Shown here in pieces: positions 27,591 through 37,522 of a DNA stretch of 44,721 nt. The position numbers and the translations under genes were made by a program. The stretch's first letter is position 1; every line of letters begins with the position of its first letter. The notes below the pieces were generated by a model. That model saw only the letters and a program-made list of their open reading frames with translations, searched no databases and had not been told where the DNA came from. Origin of the DNA: Rahnella inusitata (GTDB lineage Bacteria; Pseudomonadota; Gammaproteobacteria; Enterobacterales; Enterobacteriaceae); assembly GCF_003263515.1 (NCBI RefSeq), contig NZ_JYDE01000028.1, positions 1 through 44,721 of the forward strand, read 5' to 3'.

Positions 27591-29762
27591 CTACACCTCA
27601 ACCACCGGGATCACATCTTCAACGGCACTGCGCAGACGCGCTTTCATATCGCTGTAGCTTTGCTGGGCATAATCTTCCGCCCAGCGTTGATCGGCGATTT
27701 GCTCGACGTTGACCGCGCAGTATTTGGTTTCTGGCGTTTTAGATATTGGATCCAGATTTTCCTGCGTCAGTTCATTACAGGCGCCGATCCACCACTGATA
27801 GGTCATATAAACCGCACCAATGTTGATGCGCTCGTTGTAGTTGGCGCGGGAAATGACTTTGCCACGGCGCGAGGCAACCCACACCAATTGCTGATCGCGA
27901 ATGCCCAGCGCCTGCGCGTCTTGTGGATGCATCTGCACAAAACCCGGTTCGTCGGCCAGCGTTTGCAGAGCGGCGCAGTTACCGGTCATTGAGCGGCAGG
28001 AGTAGTGGCCAACTTCGCGCACGGTACAGAGCACCAGCGGATAATCACTGTCCGGCACTTCAGCCGGTGCGCGCCACGGTGCGGCGAACAGCTGGCCCTT
28101 GCCGGTCGGGGTATCGAAGTGATTGTCCTGATACAGGTACTGCGTTCCCGGACTTTCCAGCGTGGTACACGGCCACTGTACATGCCCGAGCGTGCCCATT
28201 TTTTCGTAGGTCGCGCCGTAAAACAGTGGGCACAGCTCACGCATTTCGTCCCATATTTCCTGGTTATCGTTGTAATGCATCGGATAACCGAGTTCGGTCG
28301 CCAGCAGGCTGATGATTTCCCAGTCGCGCTTCACGTTGTACTTGGGTTCGATGGCTTTCTCGAAACGCTGGAAGCCACGATCCGCACAGGAGAACACGCC
28401 GCCATGCTCGCCCCATGAGGTGGCAGGCAGGATCACATCAGCCTGTTCGGCGGTTTTGGTCATGAAGATGTCCTGCACCACCACAAATTCCAGCGCCTCA
28501 AAGCCTTTACGTACCAGACTCAGGTCCGCTTCGGTCTGCAATGGATCTTCGCCCATGATGTAATAGGCTTTGACGTGACCTTCCAGCGCAAGATGCGGGA
28601 TCTCGGTGATGCGATGACCGATTTCAGGATCCATCTGGTTCACGTCGATCCCCCAGGCATCAGCGAATTTCGCACGTACTTTCGGATCGGTGACCGACTG
28701 GTAACCGGGGAATTCGTTGGGCAGCACGCCCATATCACAGGCACCCTGCACATTATTCTGCCCGCGCACCGGCCCGACGCCGACGTTGGCGCGCCCCAGA
28801 TTACCGGTCAGTAACGCCAGACCGGCCAGACCTTTGACCACATCCACCGCCTGACCAAACTGCGTCACGCCCATACCCCACATGATGGTCGCTGAAGGCG
28901 CAGCGGCATAAGTCCGCATCGCCTGACGAATTTGCTGGGCAGTCACACCGGTCTGCTCCGCCACCGCTTCCGGTGAATAATTCGCGACGTTTTTGCGGTA
29001 CTCCTCGAAGCCCTCGGTGTATTTGGCGACATAGTCATGGTCGTACAGATTTTCTTCGATCAGCACATAGGCAAACGCATTCACCAGCGCCATGTTGCAG
29101 CCGTTGGTGATTTGCAGATGCTGATCGGCAATACGCGCGGTTTCGATACGACGCGGATCGCAGACAATGATCTGCGCGCCTTTCTCTTTGGCTTTGATCA
29201 CCCGGCGGGCGACGATCGGATGGGAATCGGCGCAGTTATAGCCGATCACCAGCAGACATTTCGAGTTCTCGATATCGCCGATGGAATTGCTCATCGCGCC
29301 GTTACCGAGCGTGGCCTGCAATCCCGCAACTGACGGGCCGTGGCACACACGGGCGCAGCAGTCGACGTTGTTGGTGCCGATCACCGCACGGGCGAATTTC
29401 TGCATCACATAGTTGGTTTCATTGCCGGTGCCACGTGAGGAACCGGTATGCATAATCGAACGCGGGCCGTGTTTTTGTTTGATCTCTTTCAGGCGCTGCG
29501 CGGTGTAACGGATGGCTTCATCCCAGCTGACGGCTTCGAATTTGCCGCCTTTCTGACGGCGGATCAGCGGCTGCGTCAGGCGCGGTGTCAGCAGTTTGGT
29601 GTCATTAAGGAAATCCCAGCCGTAGTAGCCTTTCAGGCACAGTTCGCCCTGATTGGTCACGCCATTGGCGGCTTCTGCGCGGATAATTTTGCCATTATCT
29701 ACAATGAGATTCATTTTGCATCCCGCCCCACAGTATGGGCAGACAGTGGTGACTTTTTTCAT
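27591..29762 (-). CDS. fdhF: Formate dehydrogenase H, cysteine (non-selenium) form
   Basis: Molybdenum bis-MGD enzyme that oxidises formate to CO2 and feeds the hydrogenase. 723 aa (E. coli 715), collinear with E. coli FdhF. [4Fe-4S] ligands at C8, C11, C15 and C42; formate-site His141; cofactor motifs [13 protein letters not shown] and [14 protein letters not shown]. Residue 140 in CCARVCHGP is Cys (TGC, plus positions 29343-29345), where the E. coli enzyme has selenocysteine (TGA). The gene therefore needs no SelABCD. Such Cys forms are known, for example in Pectobacterium FHL; they are usually slower than Sec forms. It is 23 bp after hydN, inside the FHL island, whereas E. coli fdhF is remote from hyc. 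Confidence 0.95.
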   Translation of the reverse strand: MKKVTTVCPYCGAGCKMNLIVDNGKIIRAEAANGVTNQGELCLKGYYGWDFLNDTKLLTPRLTQPLIRRQKGGKFEAVSWDEAIRYTAQRLKEIKQKHGPRSIMHTGSSRGTGNETNYVMQKFARAVIGTNNVDCCARVCHGPSVAGLQATLGNGAMSNSIGDIENSKCLLVIGYNCADSHPIVARRVIKAKEKGAQIIVCDPRRIETARIADQHLQITNGCNMALVNAFAYVLIEENLYDHDYVAKYTEGFEEYRKNVANYSPEAVAEQTGVTAQQIRQAMRTYAAAPSATIMWGMGVTQFGQAVDVVKGLAGLALLTGNLGRANVGVGPVRGQNNVQGACDMGVLPNEFPGYQSVTDPKVRAKFADAWGIDVNQMDPEIGHRITEIPHLALEGHVKAYYIMGEDPLQTEADLSLVRKGFEALEFVVVQDIFMTKTAEQADVILPATSWGEHGGVFSCADRGFQRFEKAIEPKYNVKRDWEIISLLATELGYPMHYNDNQEIWDEMRELCPLFYGATYEKMGTLGHVQWPCTTLESPGTQYLYQDNHFDTPTGKGQLFAAPWRAPAEVPDSDYPLVLCTVREVGHYSCRSMTGNCAALQTLADEPGFVQMHPQDAQALGIRDQQLVWVASRRGKVISRANYNERINIGAVYMTYQWWIGACNELTQENLDPISKTPETKYCAVNVEQIADQRWAEDYAQQSYSDMKARLRSAVEDVIPVVEV

Positions 29763-29785
29763 GTTCTTCCTTCCTCTCTTCGAGG

Positions 29786-30331
29786 TTAAAACAGCAGGGG
29801 GGAGGTGCTATCGAGCGCAGCGCGGCGGCGTTTTTCTGCGTTCATTTCCTGTAAGTGATTGCGATCGATGGCATAAAGCGCCTTGGTCGGGCAGATCTCC
29901 ATACAGGCCGGGCCGCCAGCGCGGGCATGGCACAGGTCGCATTTATGCGCTTCGGCTTTGTCAGAGGTGGCGGTCATGGCCGCGCCGTTCTGGCGGAAAA
30001 TCGGTTTGGTGACGACCTCCATCGCACCGTACGGACAGGCGACGACGCAGGTTTTACAGCCGATGCAACGTTCCTGCATTACCTGAACGCGGTCACCGAC
30101 GCGGCTGATGGCGCCGTTCGGGCAGACATTGGCGCAGGGCGCATCTTCACACTGGCGACACATCACGGCGGTGCTCAGATTGACGCCTTTGATCACATGC
30201 AAACGCGGCGCAAACGTGGCGGCGTTGAGCAGGGAGATATCCTGCGATTCACTGTGAGCCATGACGCAGGCGATTTCACAGGTACGGCAGCCGATACATT
30301 TTTTAGGGTCGGCGATAATAAACCGGTTCAT
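29786..30331 (-). CDS. hydN: 4Fe-4S electron-transfer protein HydN
   Basis: 181-aa ferredoxin-like protein with four Cys4 clusters: CIGCRTCEIAC, CRQCEDAPCANVC, CIGCKTCVVAC and CDLCH...C-x3-C. It closely follows E. coli HydN (175 aa), which is linked to formate dehydrogenase H function. ATG 30331 (MNRFIIAD) has AGGAG about 8 nt upstream; the TTG 6 nt earlier is rejected. First gene of hydN-fdhF-hypF-nixA with a sigma54 promoter upstream. Distinct from HycB, encoded at 37519-38160. Confidence 0.92.
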   Translation of the reverse strand: MNRFIIADPKKCIGCRTCEIACVMAHSESQDISLLNAATFAPRLHVIKGVNLSTAVMCRQCEDAPCANVCPNGAISRVGDRVQVMQERCIGCKTCVVACPYGAMEVVTKPIFRQNGAAMTATSDKAEAHKCDLCHARAGGPACMEICPTKALYAIDRNHLQEMNAEKRRRAALDSTSPLLF

Positions 30332-30405
30332 CTTCAACTCTCCTGATTCCGGATTTTCTTATGAAGCCGGATGACACCGGCCTGACGACATTGCTGCACT
30401 GGCTA

Positions 30406-30421
30406 TACATAAACCGTGCCA
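30406..30421 (-). promoter_or_regulatory. Sigma54 promoter of hydN
   Basis: Minus strand TGGCACG-GTTT-ATGTA, -24 element perfect, -12 element ATGTA against TTGCA. About 75-90 bp before hydN. Predicted to be activated by FhlA. Confidence 0.7.
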
Positions 30422-30476
30422 GTTCCGGTGATTAATTTTTACGTTATTTATTCAATGGGTTAGCCGAGATGGCTAG

Positions 30477-30540
30477 GGCAGTGACGAAATCCGGCGCTGA
30501 CGTCATGTCCGCTTCGTCACTGCCTCGACAGTTGTGTCGA
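30477..30540. promoter_or_regulatory. FhlA-type operator region upstream of hydN
   Basis: TCGACA-GTTG-TGTCGA (30525-30540) is a perfect 6-bp dyad with 4-nt spacer. Next to it GGCAGTGACGAA (30477-30488) and TTCGTCACTGCC (30513-30524) form a perfect 12-bp inverted repeat around 24 nt. The dyad lies about 105 bp upstream of the -24 element. Confidence 0.6.
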
Positions 30541-30549
30541 AAGCTGGCG

Positions 30550-31044
30550 TCAGGCTATTTCCGCCCTGTAAGGAGCGATGCCCAGCCCGGTTTCCAGTCG
30601 GGGTAAGAGTTGATGCAAGCGGCTAACCGCCTGCTCCACCACCGGGCTCATCGGGTAATAAAACGCCACGACGTCAGGCTGGATGCCGACAAAGGTGATT
30701 TGCGGAATATCTTCGCGCAGTTGCTGAATAAGGAACGTTAACGGCAAGTTGTGCGTGGTCATCATGAACATCTCACCGATGTCATTTTCATCAATGATGC
30801 GCATCTCACCGGGTGCCAGCCCCATGTCGGTGGCGTCGACAATCACCAGATAATCCGGGCGCAGTTCGCGCAAAAAACCGATGTCGTTTTCCGGCGCGGC
30901 ACCGCCGTCGACCACCGTCCAGCCGCTCAGCGGGTGTTCAGCACAGATTTCAGCCAGCCGCGGGCCAGCGCCGTCATCCCCCATCATGCTGTTGCCGACG
31001 CACAGCAGGGCGAAGCGGGATAAATGGGAAGCGATATCAGGCAT
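30550..31044 (-). CDS. hycI: Hydrogenase 3 maturation endopeptidase HycI
   Basis: Protease of 164 aa (E. coli 156) that removes the C-terminal tail of HycE after nickel insertion. Metal/nickel-sensing residues: Asp in NSMMGDDGAGP near residue 23, Asp in VDATDMG near 70, and His in TTHNLPL near 97. The first 12 nt overlap hycH by 8. Last gene of the hyc operon; target cleavage site is seen in hycE. Confidence 0.95.
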   Translation of the reverse strand: MPDIASHLSRFALLCVGNSMMGDDGAGPRLAEICAEHPLSGWTVVDGGAAPENDIGFLRELRPDYLVIVDATDMGLAPGEMRIIDENDIGEMFMMTTHNLPLTFLIQQLREDIPQITFVGIQPDVVAFYYPMSPVVEQAVSRLHQLLPRLETGLGIAPYRAEIA

Positions 31045-31516
31045 CGTATCTCCTGACCATCAGGTACATGGCGGGGTCGTTTTCGATTTGCTGGAGCAGC
31101 ACAATCAGCGCGTCGCTCCAGCCCTGCTGCTGCAAGTTCATCTTTTCGCGGGCATCGCGCAGCGCCAGCGCCAGACAATGGGTGTGGGTGCTGTCGATGT
31201 TGATTTCACCAAAGCGCTGAACACCGGCCAATTTGCGGCGCGCCTCGCTGTTTTCCGCCAGGCAGTCCATCCACTGACTGTAGCCATCGAGCGGGCATTC
31301 CAGACGGGATTTCAGGCAGTCAATCACCCCCAGGTGATGGCCGATCGCCAGGCTGTAATAGATCACCTCCTGAACTTTTTGTGAGCTGCGTTTCTGCGCA
31401 CTTTTCTCATCGACGAACTTGCTGCTCAGCGAATAGAAAATCACTTTGTTTTTTTCTGCTTTCACGCCCGCCATGGTCTGGTGTCGGGCGTAACGCTGGT
31501 CATTGGCCGGGGTCAT
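31037..31516 (-). CDS. hycH: FHL assembly protein HycH
   Basis: 159-aa protein of the HycH family needed for assembly of the hydrogenase 3 large subunit; the SLAIGHHLGVIDCL core near residue 55 and the YLMVRR C-terminus match E. coli (136 aa). The ATG at 31516 overlaps the hycG stop (TGATG). An N-terminal extension of about 18 residues and a small insertion make it longer than E. coli. Confidence 0.92.
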   Translation of the reverse strand: MTPANDQRYARHQTMAGVKAEKNKVIFYSLSSKFVDEKSAQKRSSQKVQEVIYYSLAIGHHLGVIDCLKSRLECPLDGYSQWMDCLAENSEARRKLAGVQRFGEINIDSTHTHCLALALRDAREKMNLQQQGWSDALIVLLQQIENDPAMYLMVRRYDA

Positions 31517-32313
31517 CACAGGCGAACCTCCCCGCGCAGTACCTGCTGATAAATCTGTTGCAGGTTGCCGACGATTTCATTGAGACGCATATCCCCCTGT
31601 TCTTCCAGATATGCCGATACGCGCTCCTCTGCCGGTTGCAGACCGGGGGCGGCGACCAGTTGCATAAACCGGTCGGCAATCTGACGACCATAGCGATAAC
31701 CGGCCATGCGGCGCGCTTCGCGATCGAGCAATACGCGCAGCGGTTGTGGCAAATCCGGGTGCAGCAACATCGCGGGAAGGGCTGCTGCTTCATCGTGTTG
31801 CTGGCCTTTGATTTTTTGATCAAGCAGGCCGAGCGCCATCGCAAAGCCATAAATCGTGGCGGCGGGCGTTGGCGGGCAGCCGGGAATATAGACGTCCACT
31901 GGCACGATTTTGTCGGTACCGCCCCAGACGCAATACAGGTCGTGGAAGATGCCGCCGCTGTTGCCACAGGCCCCGTAAGAAATGCAGATTTTTGGATCCG
32001 GTGCCGAATCCCAGGCGCGCAGTGCCGGTACCCGCATGGCACGTGTCACCGCGCCGGTGAACAGCAAAATATCGGCATGACGCGGCGACGGCACTACTTT
32101 GATCCCGAAGCGTTCGGCATCAAACAGCGGCGAAATTGCGGCGAAGATTTCAATCTCGCAACCATTACAGCCGCCGCAGTCCACGCGATACACGTAGGCC
32201 GAGCGGCGGATGCTGGTGAGGAGGGTGGATTTAAGTTTGGCGATGCTTTCGTCAAGCGTGACGGGCACCGGCAGACCATTTTCGTCACGCGGGCCGATCA
32301 GTGTCTGGCTCAT
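31516..32313 (-). CDS. hycG: Hydrogenase 3 small subunit HycG
   Basis: 265-aa peripheral cytoplasmic-side subunit (E. coli 255). [4Fe-4S] ligand motifs: CGGCNGCE near residue 47, SYGACG near 113, and GCPP near 146. Similar to complex I NuoB; proximal cluster partner of HycE. ATGA overlap with hycF. Confidence 0.96.
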   Translation of the reverse strand: MSQTLIGPRDENGLPVPVTLDESIAKLKSTLLTSIRRSAYVYRVDCGGCNGCEIEIFAAISPLFDAERFGIKVVPSPRHADILLFTGAVTRAMRVPALRAWDSAPDPKICISYGACGNSGGIFHDLYCVWGGTDKIVPVDVYIPGCPPTPAATIYGFAMALGLLDQKIKGQQHDEAAALPAMLLHPDLPQPLRVLLDREARRMAGYRYGRQIADRFMQLVAAPGLQPAEERVSAYLEEQGDMRLNEIVGNLQQIYQQVLRGEVRL

Positions 32314-32867
32314 GACTGCGCCTCCGTGGTCATATGACGGCCAATATCAATTCGGTCCGTGGATGAAAGACAGTGCATTTTTTTGCAGGCCGGGCAGGTT
32401 TCATACTGCGCGCGGCGGTCATCGATTTGCCGGTCGCTCAGCGCGCCGTTCTCCTGTAACAGACTGAGCGCGAAGTCGATTTCCTTTTGCACGGCGTAAG
32501 GTTTGCCGCATTCACGGCAGTGGCAGACCGGGAAATCGGCAGTTTCGTATAAGTCTTCTTTGCGCCACACCGCCAGCTCGAACTCTTGTGAAAGTTTTAT
32601 AGCTGCCGTCGGGCAGACTTCTTCACAGCGGGCGCAGAAAATGCAGCGCCCTAAAAAAAGCGACCAGCGGATATTTTCACCGTCTTCGGCCGTGGTCATG
32701 GTCAGCGCGTTGGACGGGCAGGCGTTAGCACAGGCACCGCAGGCGATACACTGTTGCGCGTCGTACTGCGGTTTGCCGCGAAAATTCGGTGCCAGATCCA
32801 GCGGTGTGAACGGGTAGCCCACCGTCGCCTTGCCGGTCTTCAGGACTTTTTTAATCAGTTTCAGCAT
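32310..32867 (-). CDS. hycF: Hydrogenase 3 ferredoxin-like subunit HycF
   Basis: 185 aa (E. coli 180). Two Cys4 [4Fe-4S] motifs, [12 protein letters not shown] (about 40) and [12 protein letters not shown] (about 74), plus a C-terminal zinc-like set CHCRECG and CPACKKMHC. NuoI-like. Fourteen bp after hycE. Confidence 0.96.
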   Translation of the reverse strand: MLKLIKKVLKTGKATVGYPFTPLDLAPNFRGKPQYDAQQCIACGACANACPSNALTMTTAEDGENIRWSLFLGRCIFCARCEEVCPTAAIKLSQEFELAVWRKEDLYETADFPVCHCRECGKPYAVQKEIDFALSLLQENGALSDRQIDDRRAQYETCPACKKMHCLSSTDRIDIGRHMTTEAQS

Positions 32868-32881
32868 GATTGGGCGGCTCC

Positions 32882-34606
32882 TTAAAGCGGCGAGTTTTTA
32901 CGTTCAATGCCGTAACGTTCGATCTCTTTGTAAGGCACGACGATGGTCGTTTTCTTACGCACATCCACCACCGTCATGCGGTCGGTGCACGAATAACAAG
33001 GGTCGAGACTGCCGATGATCAGTGGCGCGTCTGACACCGTGTTGCCGCGCAGCATGTAGCGCAACGTCGGCCAGTTGGCGTAGGTCGCCGCGCGGCAGCG
33101 CCAGCGGAAGAGTTTCTGGTTGTCGCCGGTCATGCTCCAGTGGATGTCGTCACCACGTGGTGCTTCGGCAAAGCCCAGCGCAAAGCGGTGCGGAATGTAG
33201 TTAAAGCCTTCCACCGCCAGCGGCCCGCCCGGCAGGCTTTGCAGGCCGAATTCGATCATATTCAGGGAGTTGAACACTTCGTGGATGCGCACTTTCAGGC
33301 GGGAATAAACGTCGTTACCGGTTTCGCTGCAAATTTCAAAGGGCAGCCTGGCGTAACCGGCGTAAGGATGATCCTGACGCATATCACGGCGGTGGCCGCT
33401 GCCGCGTACCATCGGACCGACGTTGCTGAAATCGCGTGCAACCTGCGGATCCAGAAGGCCGACGCCGATGCTGCGCTGTTCGGTATTCGGCGTACTGAGC
33501 AGAATATCCACCAGCTCATGCAGGTCACGGCGCATGCTGCCCGCCAGTGCAATGGTGGCTGTCATGTCGTCTTTGAGAATGTCGCGACGCATACCGCCGA
33601 TCAGATTCATGCCGTAGGTTTTGCGCGCGCCGGTGAGGATTTCTGCCATTTTCATGGATTGCTCACGCACGCGGAAAAACTGCATGAAGCCGGAGTCAAA
33701 CCCGACAAAATGGCAGGCCAGCCCAAGGTTCAGCAGGTGGCTGTGCAGACGTTCAACTTCCAGCAAAATTGAGCGGATCATCTGCGCACGTTCCGGCACC
33801 ACAATCCCCATCGCGTTTTCCACCGATGAGGTATAGGCCACACTGTGCGTAAAGCCGCAGATGCCGCAGACGCGATCCGACAGGAACGTCACTTCGTTGT
33901 AGCCCATCCGGGTTTCGGCCAGTTTTTCCATGCCGCGATGAACGTAGAACAGGCGGTAGTCGGCGTCGATAATGTCTTCGCCATCGACAAACAGACGGAA
34001 ATGTCCGGGTTCGTCAGAGGTGACGTGCAGCGGGCCAATCGGCACGATTTTGCTGCCTTCTTTGGCTTCGGAAATAAACGGATAGGTTTCTTCGTCAGTG
34101 GTCGGCGCGGGGCGCTGGCGATAATCCATGGCATCTTTGCGCAGCGGATATAAATCGTCTGGCCAGTCATCGGGCAGCACCAGACGGCGTTCATCCGGCA
34201 ATCCGACCGGACGCAGACCGTACATATCGCGCACTTCGCGCTCGCCCCAGACAGCGGCAGGCACGCGTGGCGTCACGGATGGGAATTCCAGCGAAACCGG
34301 ATCCACTTCGGCGCGTACTGTTATCCAGCACTTCACGCCTTGCTCCATCGAGAGCACGTAATACAGCGCGTAATTGCCGCACAGCGTGCGCTCGTCATTG
34401 CCGAACAGCACCGACAGCCAGCCGCCCTGCTGGTAGTAAAGCCACTCAACCACTTCCGGCAGGGCGTTCAGTTTGATTGTCACGGTTGCCTGCGTGTCGG
34501 TTTGCCATTCACTGCCTAAAATCGCCGACGGAAACTGTTTCGCCAGCGCCGCCAGATAATGCTTACCGACCGGATGTTGGTTTAACGCGGTATTGAAATC
34601 ACTCAT
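32882..34606 (-). CDS. hycE: Hydrogenase 3 large subunit HycE ([NiFe] catalytic)
   Basis: 574 aa (E. coli 569), fusion of NuoC-like (about 1-170) and NuoD-like (about 180-574) domains. [NiFe] ligands: RVCGICG near residue 245 and DPCYSCTDR at 535-543 (Cys537, Cys540). HycI is expected to cut after Arg543, releasing a 31-residue tail (32 in E. coli). The enzyme reduces protons to H2 with electrons from FdhF. Start follows GAGG. Confidence 0.97.
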   Translation of the reverse strand: MSDFNTALNQHPVGKHYLAALAKQFPSAILGSEWQTDTQATVTIKLNALPEVVEWLYYQQGGWLSVLFGNDERTLCGNYALYYVLSMEQGVKCWITVRAEVDPVSLEFPSVTPRVPAAVWGEREVRDMYGLRPVGLPDERRLVLPDDWPDDLYPLRKDAMDYRQRPAPTTDEETYPFISEAKEGSKIVPIGPLHVTSDEPGHFRLFVDGEDIIDADYRLFYVHRGMEKLAETRMGYNEVTFLSDRVCGICGFTHSVAYTSSVENAMGIVVPERAQMIRSILLEVERLHSHLLNLGLACHFVGFDSGFMQFFRVREQSMKMAEILTGARKTYGMNLIGGMRRDILKDDMTATIALAGSMRRDLHELVDILLSTPNTEQRSIGVGLLDPQVARDFSNVGPMVRGSGHRRDMRQDHPYAGYARLPFEICSETGNDVYSRLKVRIHEVFNSLNMIEFGLQSLPGGPLAVEGFNYIPHRFALGFAEAPRGDDIHWSMTGDNQKLFRWRCRAATYANWPTLRYMLRGNTVSDAPLIIGSLDPCYSCTDRMTVVDVRKKTTIVVPYKEIERYGIERKNSPL

Positions 34607-34650
34607 TACAAAGCCTCTTCCCGCCGCAGCGGGACAAGAAAAATGTCAGG

Positions 34651-35604
34651 TCAGCCTGCGACCAGCCAGGACACCAGCGCCAGAAACGCCAGCCCGAAGC
34701 CCGCCCAGGTGGTGCGGGAAGTTTTAAGAAAGCGCAGACGGGCAACGCTGTTTTCAAGAAGCGCGACGACAAAAACGGCGATCAGCAGTTTCAGCAGGCA
34801 CAACACCACGGCGACCAACAGCGTCAGCGGCGTCAGGTTTTCCGCCAGCCCGAACGGGAAAAACAGACCGAGGAACAGCTGTAAGACCACCAGCTGTTTC
34901 AGGCTGATCCCCATTTTCAGCACACCGAGCGCCGCGCCGGAATATTCGGTCAGCGGCCCTTCCTGTAACTCCTGCTCGGCTTCCGCCATATCAAACGGCA
35001 GTTTGCCCATTTCGATATAAGTGGCGAAAGCGCAGGCCAGACCGGTGAGAATCAGCGTTAAGGAAGAGGAAACCGGCCAGTGGCGTACACAGTCAGCAAT
35101 CGCGCCGAGGGACGTTGAACCGGCGACCAGCGCCGCCACCCACAGGCCGAGCAGCAAAATCGGCTCGACCAGCACGCCGAGCACGGCTTCACGGCTGGCG
35201 CCGATACCGGTAAACGGGCTGCCGGTATCCAGACCGGCGATGGCAAACACAAAACGCACGATAGCGAAGAGATAAATGACCGTGATCAGGTCGCCGGCTG
35301 CGCCCATCGGCGATGCCAGCGTCACCATCGGCAAGGCGGTGGCGATTGCCAGCAGGCCGCCAGTCAGCAGATACGGCATACTGCGAAACGCTGCACCCGC
35401 CGCCGCCGGGGCGACGCTTTGCCTTTTCAGCAACTTTGCGATGTCGCGGTATTCCTGTAACACCCCCGGTCCCTGACGGTTGTGCATTTTGGCGCGCATG
35501 ACGCGGCTGAATCCGGCGAACAGCGGGGCAACGGCCAGCAGCGCAATGGCCTGGATCAGCGCCAGCGGCCACAGCGCATTACTCATCAAAACGGGAAAAT
35601 TCAT
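34651..35604 (-). CDS. hycD: Hydrogenase 3 membrane subunit HycD
   Basis: 317-aa NuoH-like integral membrane protein with about eight helices (E. coli 307). The quinone-chamber-like motifs HNRQGPGVLQEYRDIAKLL (near 41), GLDTGSPFTGIGASREA (near 124) and EMGKLPFDMAEAEQELQEGP (near 199) are conserved. Anchors HycEFG to the membrane. GAGGAAC precedes the ATG. Confidence 0.96.
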   Translation of the reverse strand: MNFPVLMSNALWPLALIQAIALLAVAPLFAGFSRVMRAKMHNRQGPGVLQEYRDIAKLLKRQSVAPAAAGAAFRSMPYLLTGGLLAIATALPMVTLASPMGAAGDLITVIYLFAIVRFVFAIAGLDTGSPFTGIGASREAVLGVLVEPILLLGLWVAALVAGSTSLGAIADCVRHWPVSSSLTLILTGLACAFATYIEMGKLPFDMAEAEQELQEGPLTEYSGAALGVLKMGISLKQLVVLQLFLGLFFPFGLAENLTPLTLLVAVVLCLLKLLIAVFVVALLENSVARLRFLKTSRTTWAGFGLAFLALVSWLVAG

Positions 35605-35614
35605 AGTCAGTTCC

Positions 35615-37522
35615 TCAGGCGAAAGCCACGACCAGCAACACAGCCAGTTCGATGAAAGCCAGACGGCGGCAGAAAGCGCCGAGCCAGCCCTGATGCAGCG
35701 CGGTCACCAGTGCGGCAGGCGTAGCGCGCTGACGCAGACGGTACAGCGGTGCAAACATTACGCGCAGCGGCTGGGCGAAACCGGTAGCAGTCACCACCAT
35801 GTCTGGCGAATGCCCGTAGCCGCAGGCCCAGGCATCGCCGCGCAGCCGGTTCGGCAGACGTTGGCCGCGCAACAGACTGGCGATAAGCCACGGCAACACC
35901 GGCATCGCCAGCAGCAGCAGGGCAATCATTGGTGCCGATACGGCGGAAGTGCCGGTCATCGCCGCGCCCTGACCGGCAAACGGCATCAACGGCGCGTTCA
36001 GCACCGACGCCGCCACGGCGGAGAAATGCGGAATAAGCCACGGTGACGCGACGCCAAAAATCACGCACAGCAGTGCCAGCAGCAGGCTGGCCAGCGTCAT
36101 CGGAAGCGGTGCCGGTGTGGCATCGGCCGCGGCCTGACTGCGCGGTGCGCCGAGGAAGGTCACACCAAACACTTTGGCGATACACATCAGCGCCAGCGCA
36201 CCGGTCAGCGCCAGCCCGACCGCCAGCAGCGGCCCGAGCAGGCGAGCGATAAACACATGACTGCCGCTCAGCTGGAACAGCGACTGGTAAAGTAGCCATT
36301 CACTGGCGAAGCCGTTCAGCGGCGGCAGCGCGGCCATCGACATCAGCGCAATCAGCATCGCCATGGCGGTCCACGGCATCAGGCGCGCCATCCCGCCAAG
36401 CTTTTCCATATCCTTAATACCGGTCTGCATTTCGATTTCACCGGCGCCGAGGAACAGCGCGGTTTTGAACAGGCCATGGTTGAAGAGATGGAACAACCCG
36501 GCCAGCAGTGCGAGAGATGCGAGCACCGGCAGATTCAGCGCCACGCCGACCATTGCGCCGCCGACGCCGAGCAGGATAATCCCAACGTTTTCCAGTGTGT
36601 GATAGGCCAGCAGGCGGCGGATATCGTGTTCCATCAGGGCGTACAACCCGCCAATAAATGCGGTCAGGATCGCCAGAAGCAGCACCATCAGGCCCCACCA
36701 GAGTGGCGGCGCACCGAGCAGATCCAGACCGACTTTTATGACACCCATGATGCCAATTTTCATCAGGGCGGAAGAGAACAGCGCGGCAGCCTGTGCCGGT
36801 GCGCTGGAGTGCGACTGAGGTACCCAGCCGTGCAGCGGAATAATCCCGGCGTACAACCCGAAACCGAGCAGCGACAGCAGGAAAGCGAGAGATTTCACGC
36901 CGGGGGGGAATTCTGTATGGCGCAGCACATCAAAATTCACACTGCCGCTGGCGTGATGGAGCAGGGCAAAGGCCAGGATCAGGCACAGCGTGCCCAAGCG
37001 CCCGGACAGAAACTGATTCAGACCGGCGCGACGACTTTTCACATCGTCGGTTTGCACTATCAGGAAATATGCACACAGCGCCGCCAGCTCCATCATCAAA
37101 ATCAGCCCGGCGCCATTAGCGGATATTGCCGCCGCCGTCAGCGCGGCCAGCAGCAGGTTACACAACAGTCCGGTGCGCGCGCGTTTGCGCTGGTTCACAC
37201 CATTAAGCCATGCGCAGGCATACAGGCTGCAAAACAGCGCCGGGACCGCCATCGCCAGCAGTAACAGACCGTTGAGCGGGCTGAATTCGGCAGCAAAATG
37301 CAGTACCGGTAAGGTGATGCTCTGTGCGGGCCCGCTGTGCAAAATCTGCATCGCGGCGAGGATGACAGCCAATGAAGCCAGCATGCCTCCCGTCCCGGAT
37401 ATCATGCTGCTCAGACGGGCGAAAGCCGCCACCAGCCAGCTCACGATGCCGCTCAGCAGCCAGATCATCAGCGCCAGCGTCAGCAGCGATGCTGGCGTCC
37501 ATGCAAATAAAGAGGTCATCAT
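35615..37522 (-). CDS. hycC: Hydrogenase 3 antiporter-like membrane subunit HycC
   Basis: 635-aa NuoL/N/Mrp-like protein with about 15 helices (E. coli 608). Key charged helix residues are present: the first is Glu in the LILMMELAALCAYFL helix near 145, the next Lys in SSALMKIGIMG near 253, and the HxxxxxxFK motif (HLFNHGLFKTALF near 346). Candidate ion pump of FHL-1. ATGA overlap with hycB; the locus lacks hyfB/D/E/F, so this is a type-1, not type-2, FHL. Confidence 0.96.
   Translation of the reverse strand: MMTSLFAWTPASLLTLALMIWLLSGIVSWLVAAFARLSSMISGTGGMLASLAVILAAMQILHSGPAQSITLPVLHFAAEFSPLNGLLLLAMAVPALFCSLYACAWLNGVNQRKRARTGLLCNLLLAALTAAAISANGAGLILMMELAALCAYFLIVQTDDVKSRRAGLNQFLSGRLGTLCLILAFALLHHASGSVNFDVLRHTEFPPGVKSLAFLLSLLGFGLYAGIIPLHGWVPQSHSSAPAQAAALFSSALMKIGIMGVIKVGLDLLGAPPLWWGLMVLLLAILTAFIGGLYALMEHDIRRLLAYHTLENVGIILLGVGGAMVGVALNLPVLASLALLAGLFHLFNHGLFKTALFLGAGEIEMQTGIKDMEKLGGMARLMPWTAMAMLIALMSMAALPPLNGFASEWLLYQSLFQLSGSHVFIARLLGPLLAVGLALTGALALMCIAKVFGVTFLGAPRSQAAADATPAPLPMTLASLLLALLCVIFGVASPWLIPHFSAVAASVLNAPLMPFAGQGAAMTGTSAVSAPMIALLLLAMPVLPWLIASLLRGQRLPNRLRGDAWACGYGHSPDMVVTATGFAQPLRVMFAPLYRLRQRATPAALVTALHQGWLGAFCRRLAFIELAVLLVVAFA

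Noticed and set aside
29300-29343. SECIS element for selenocysteine in fdhF
   Set aside because: The codon is TGC, so no SECIS is required; I did not treat local stems as one.
31381-32337. 318-codon open frame antisense to hycG and hycH
   Set aside because: Lies over two conserved hydrogenase genes and has no recognisable domain.
36476-37264. 262-codon open frame antisense to hycC
   Set aside because: Gln/His-rich shadow of a membrane-protein gene.
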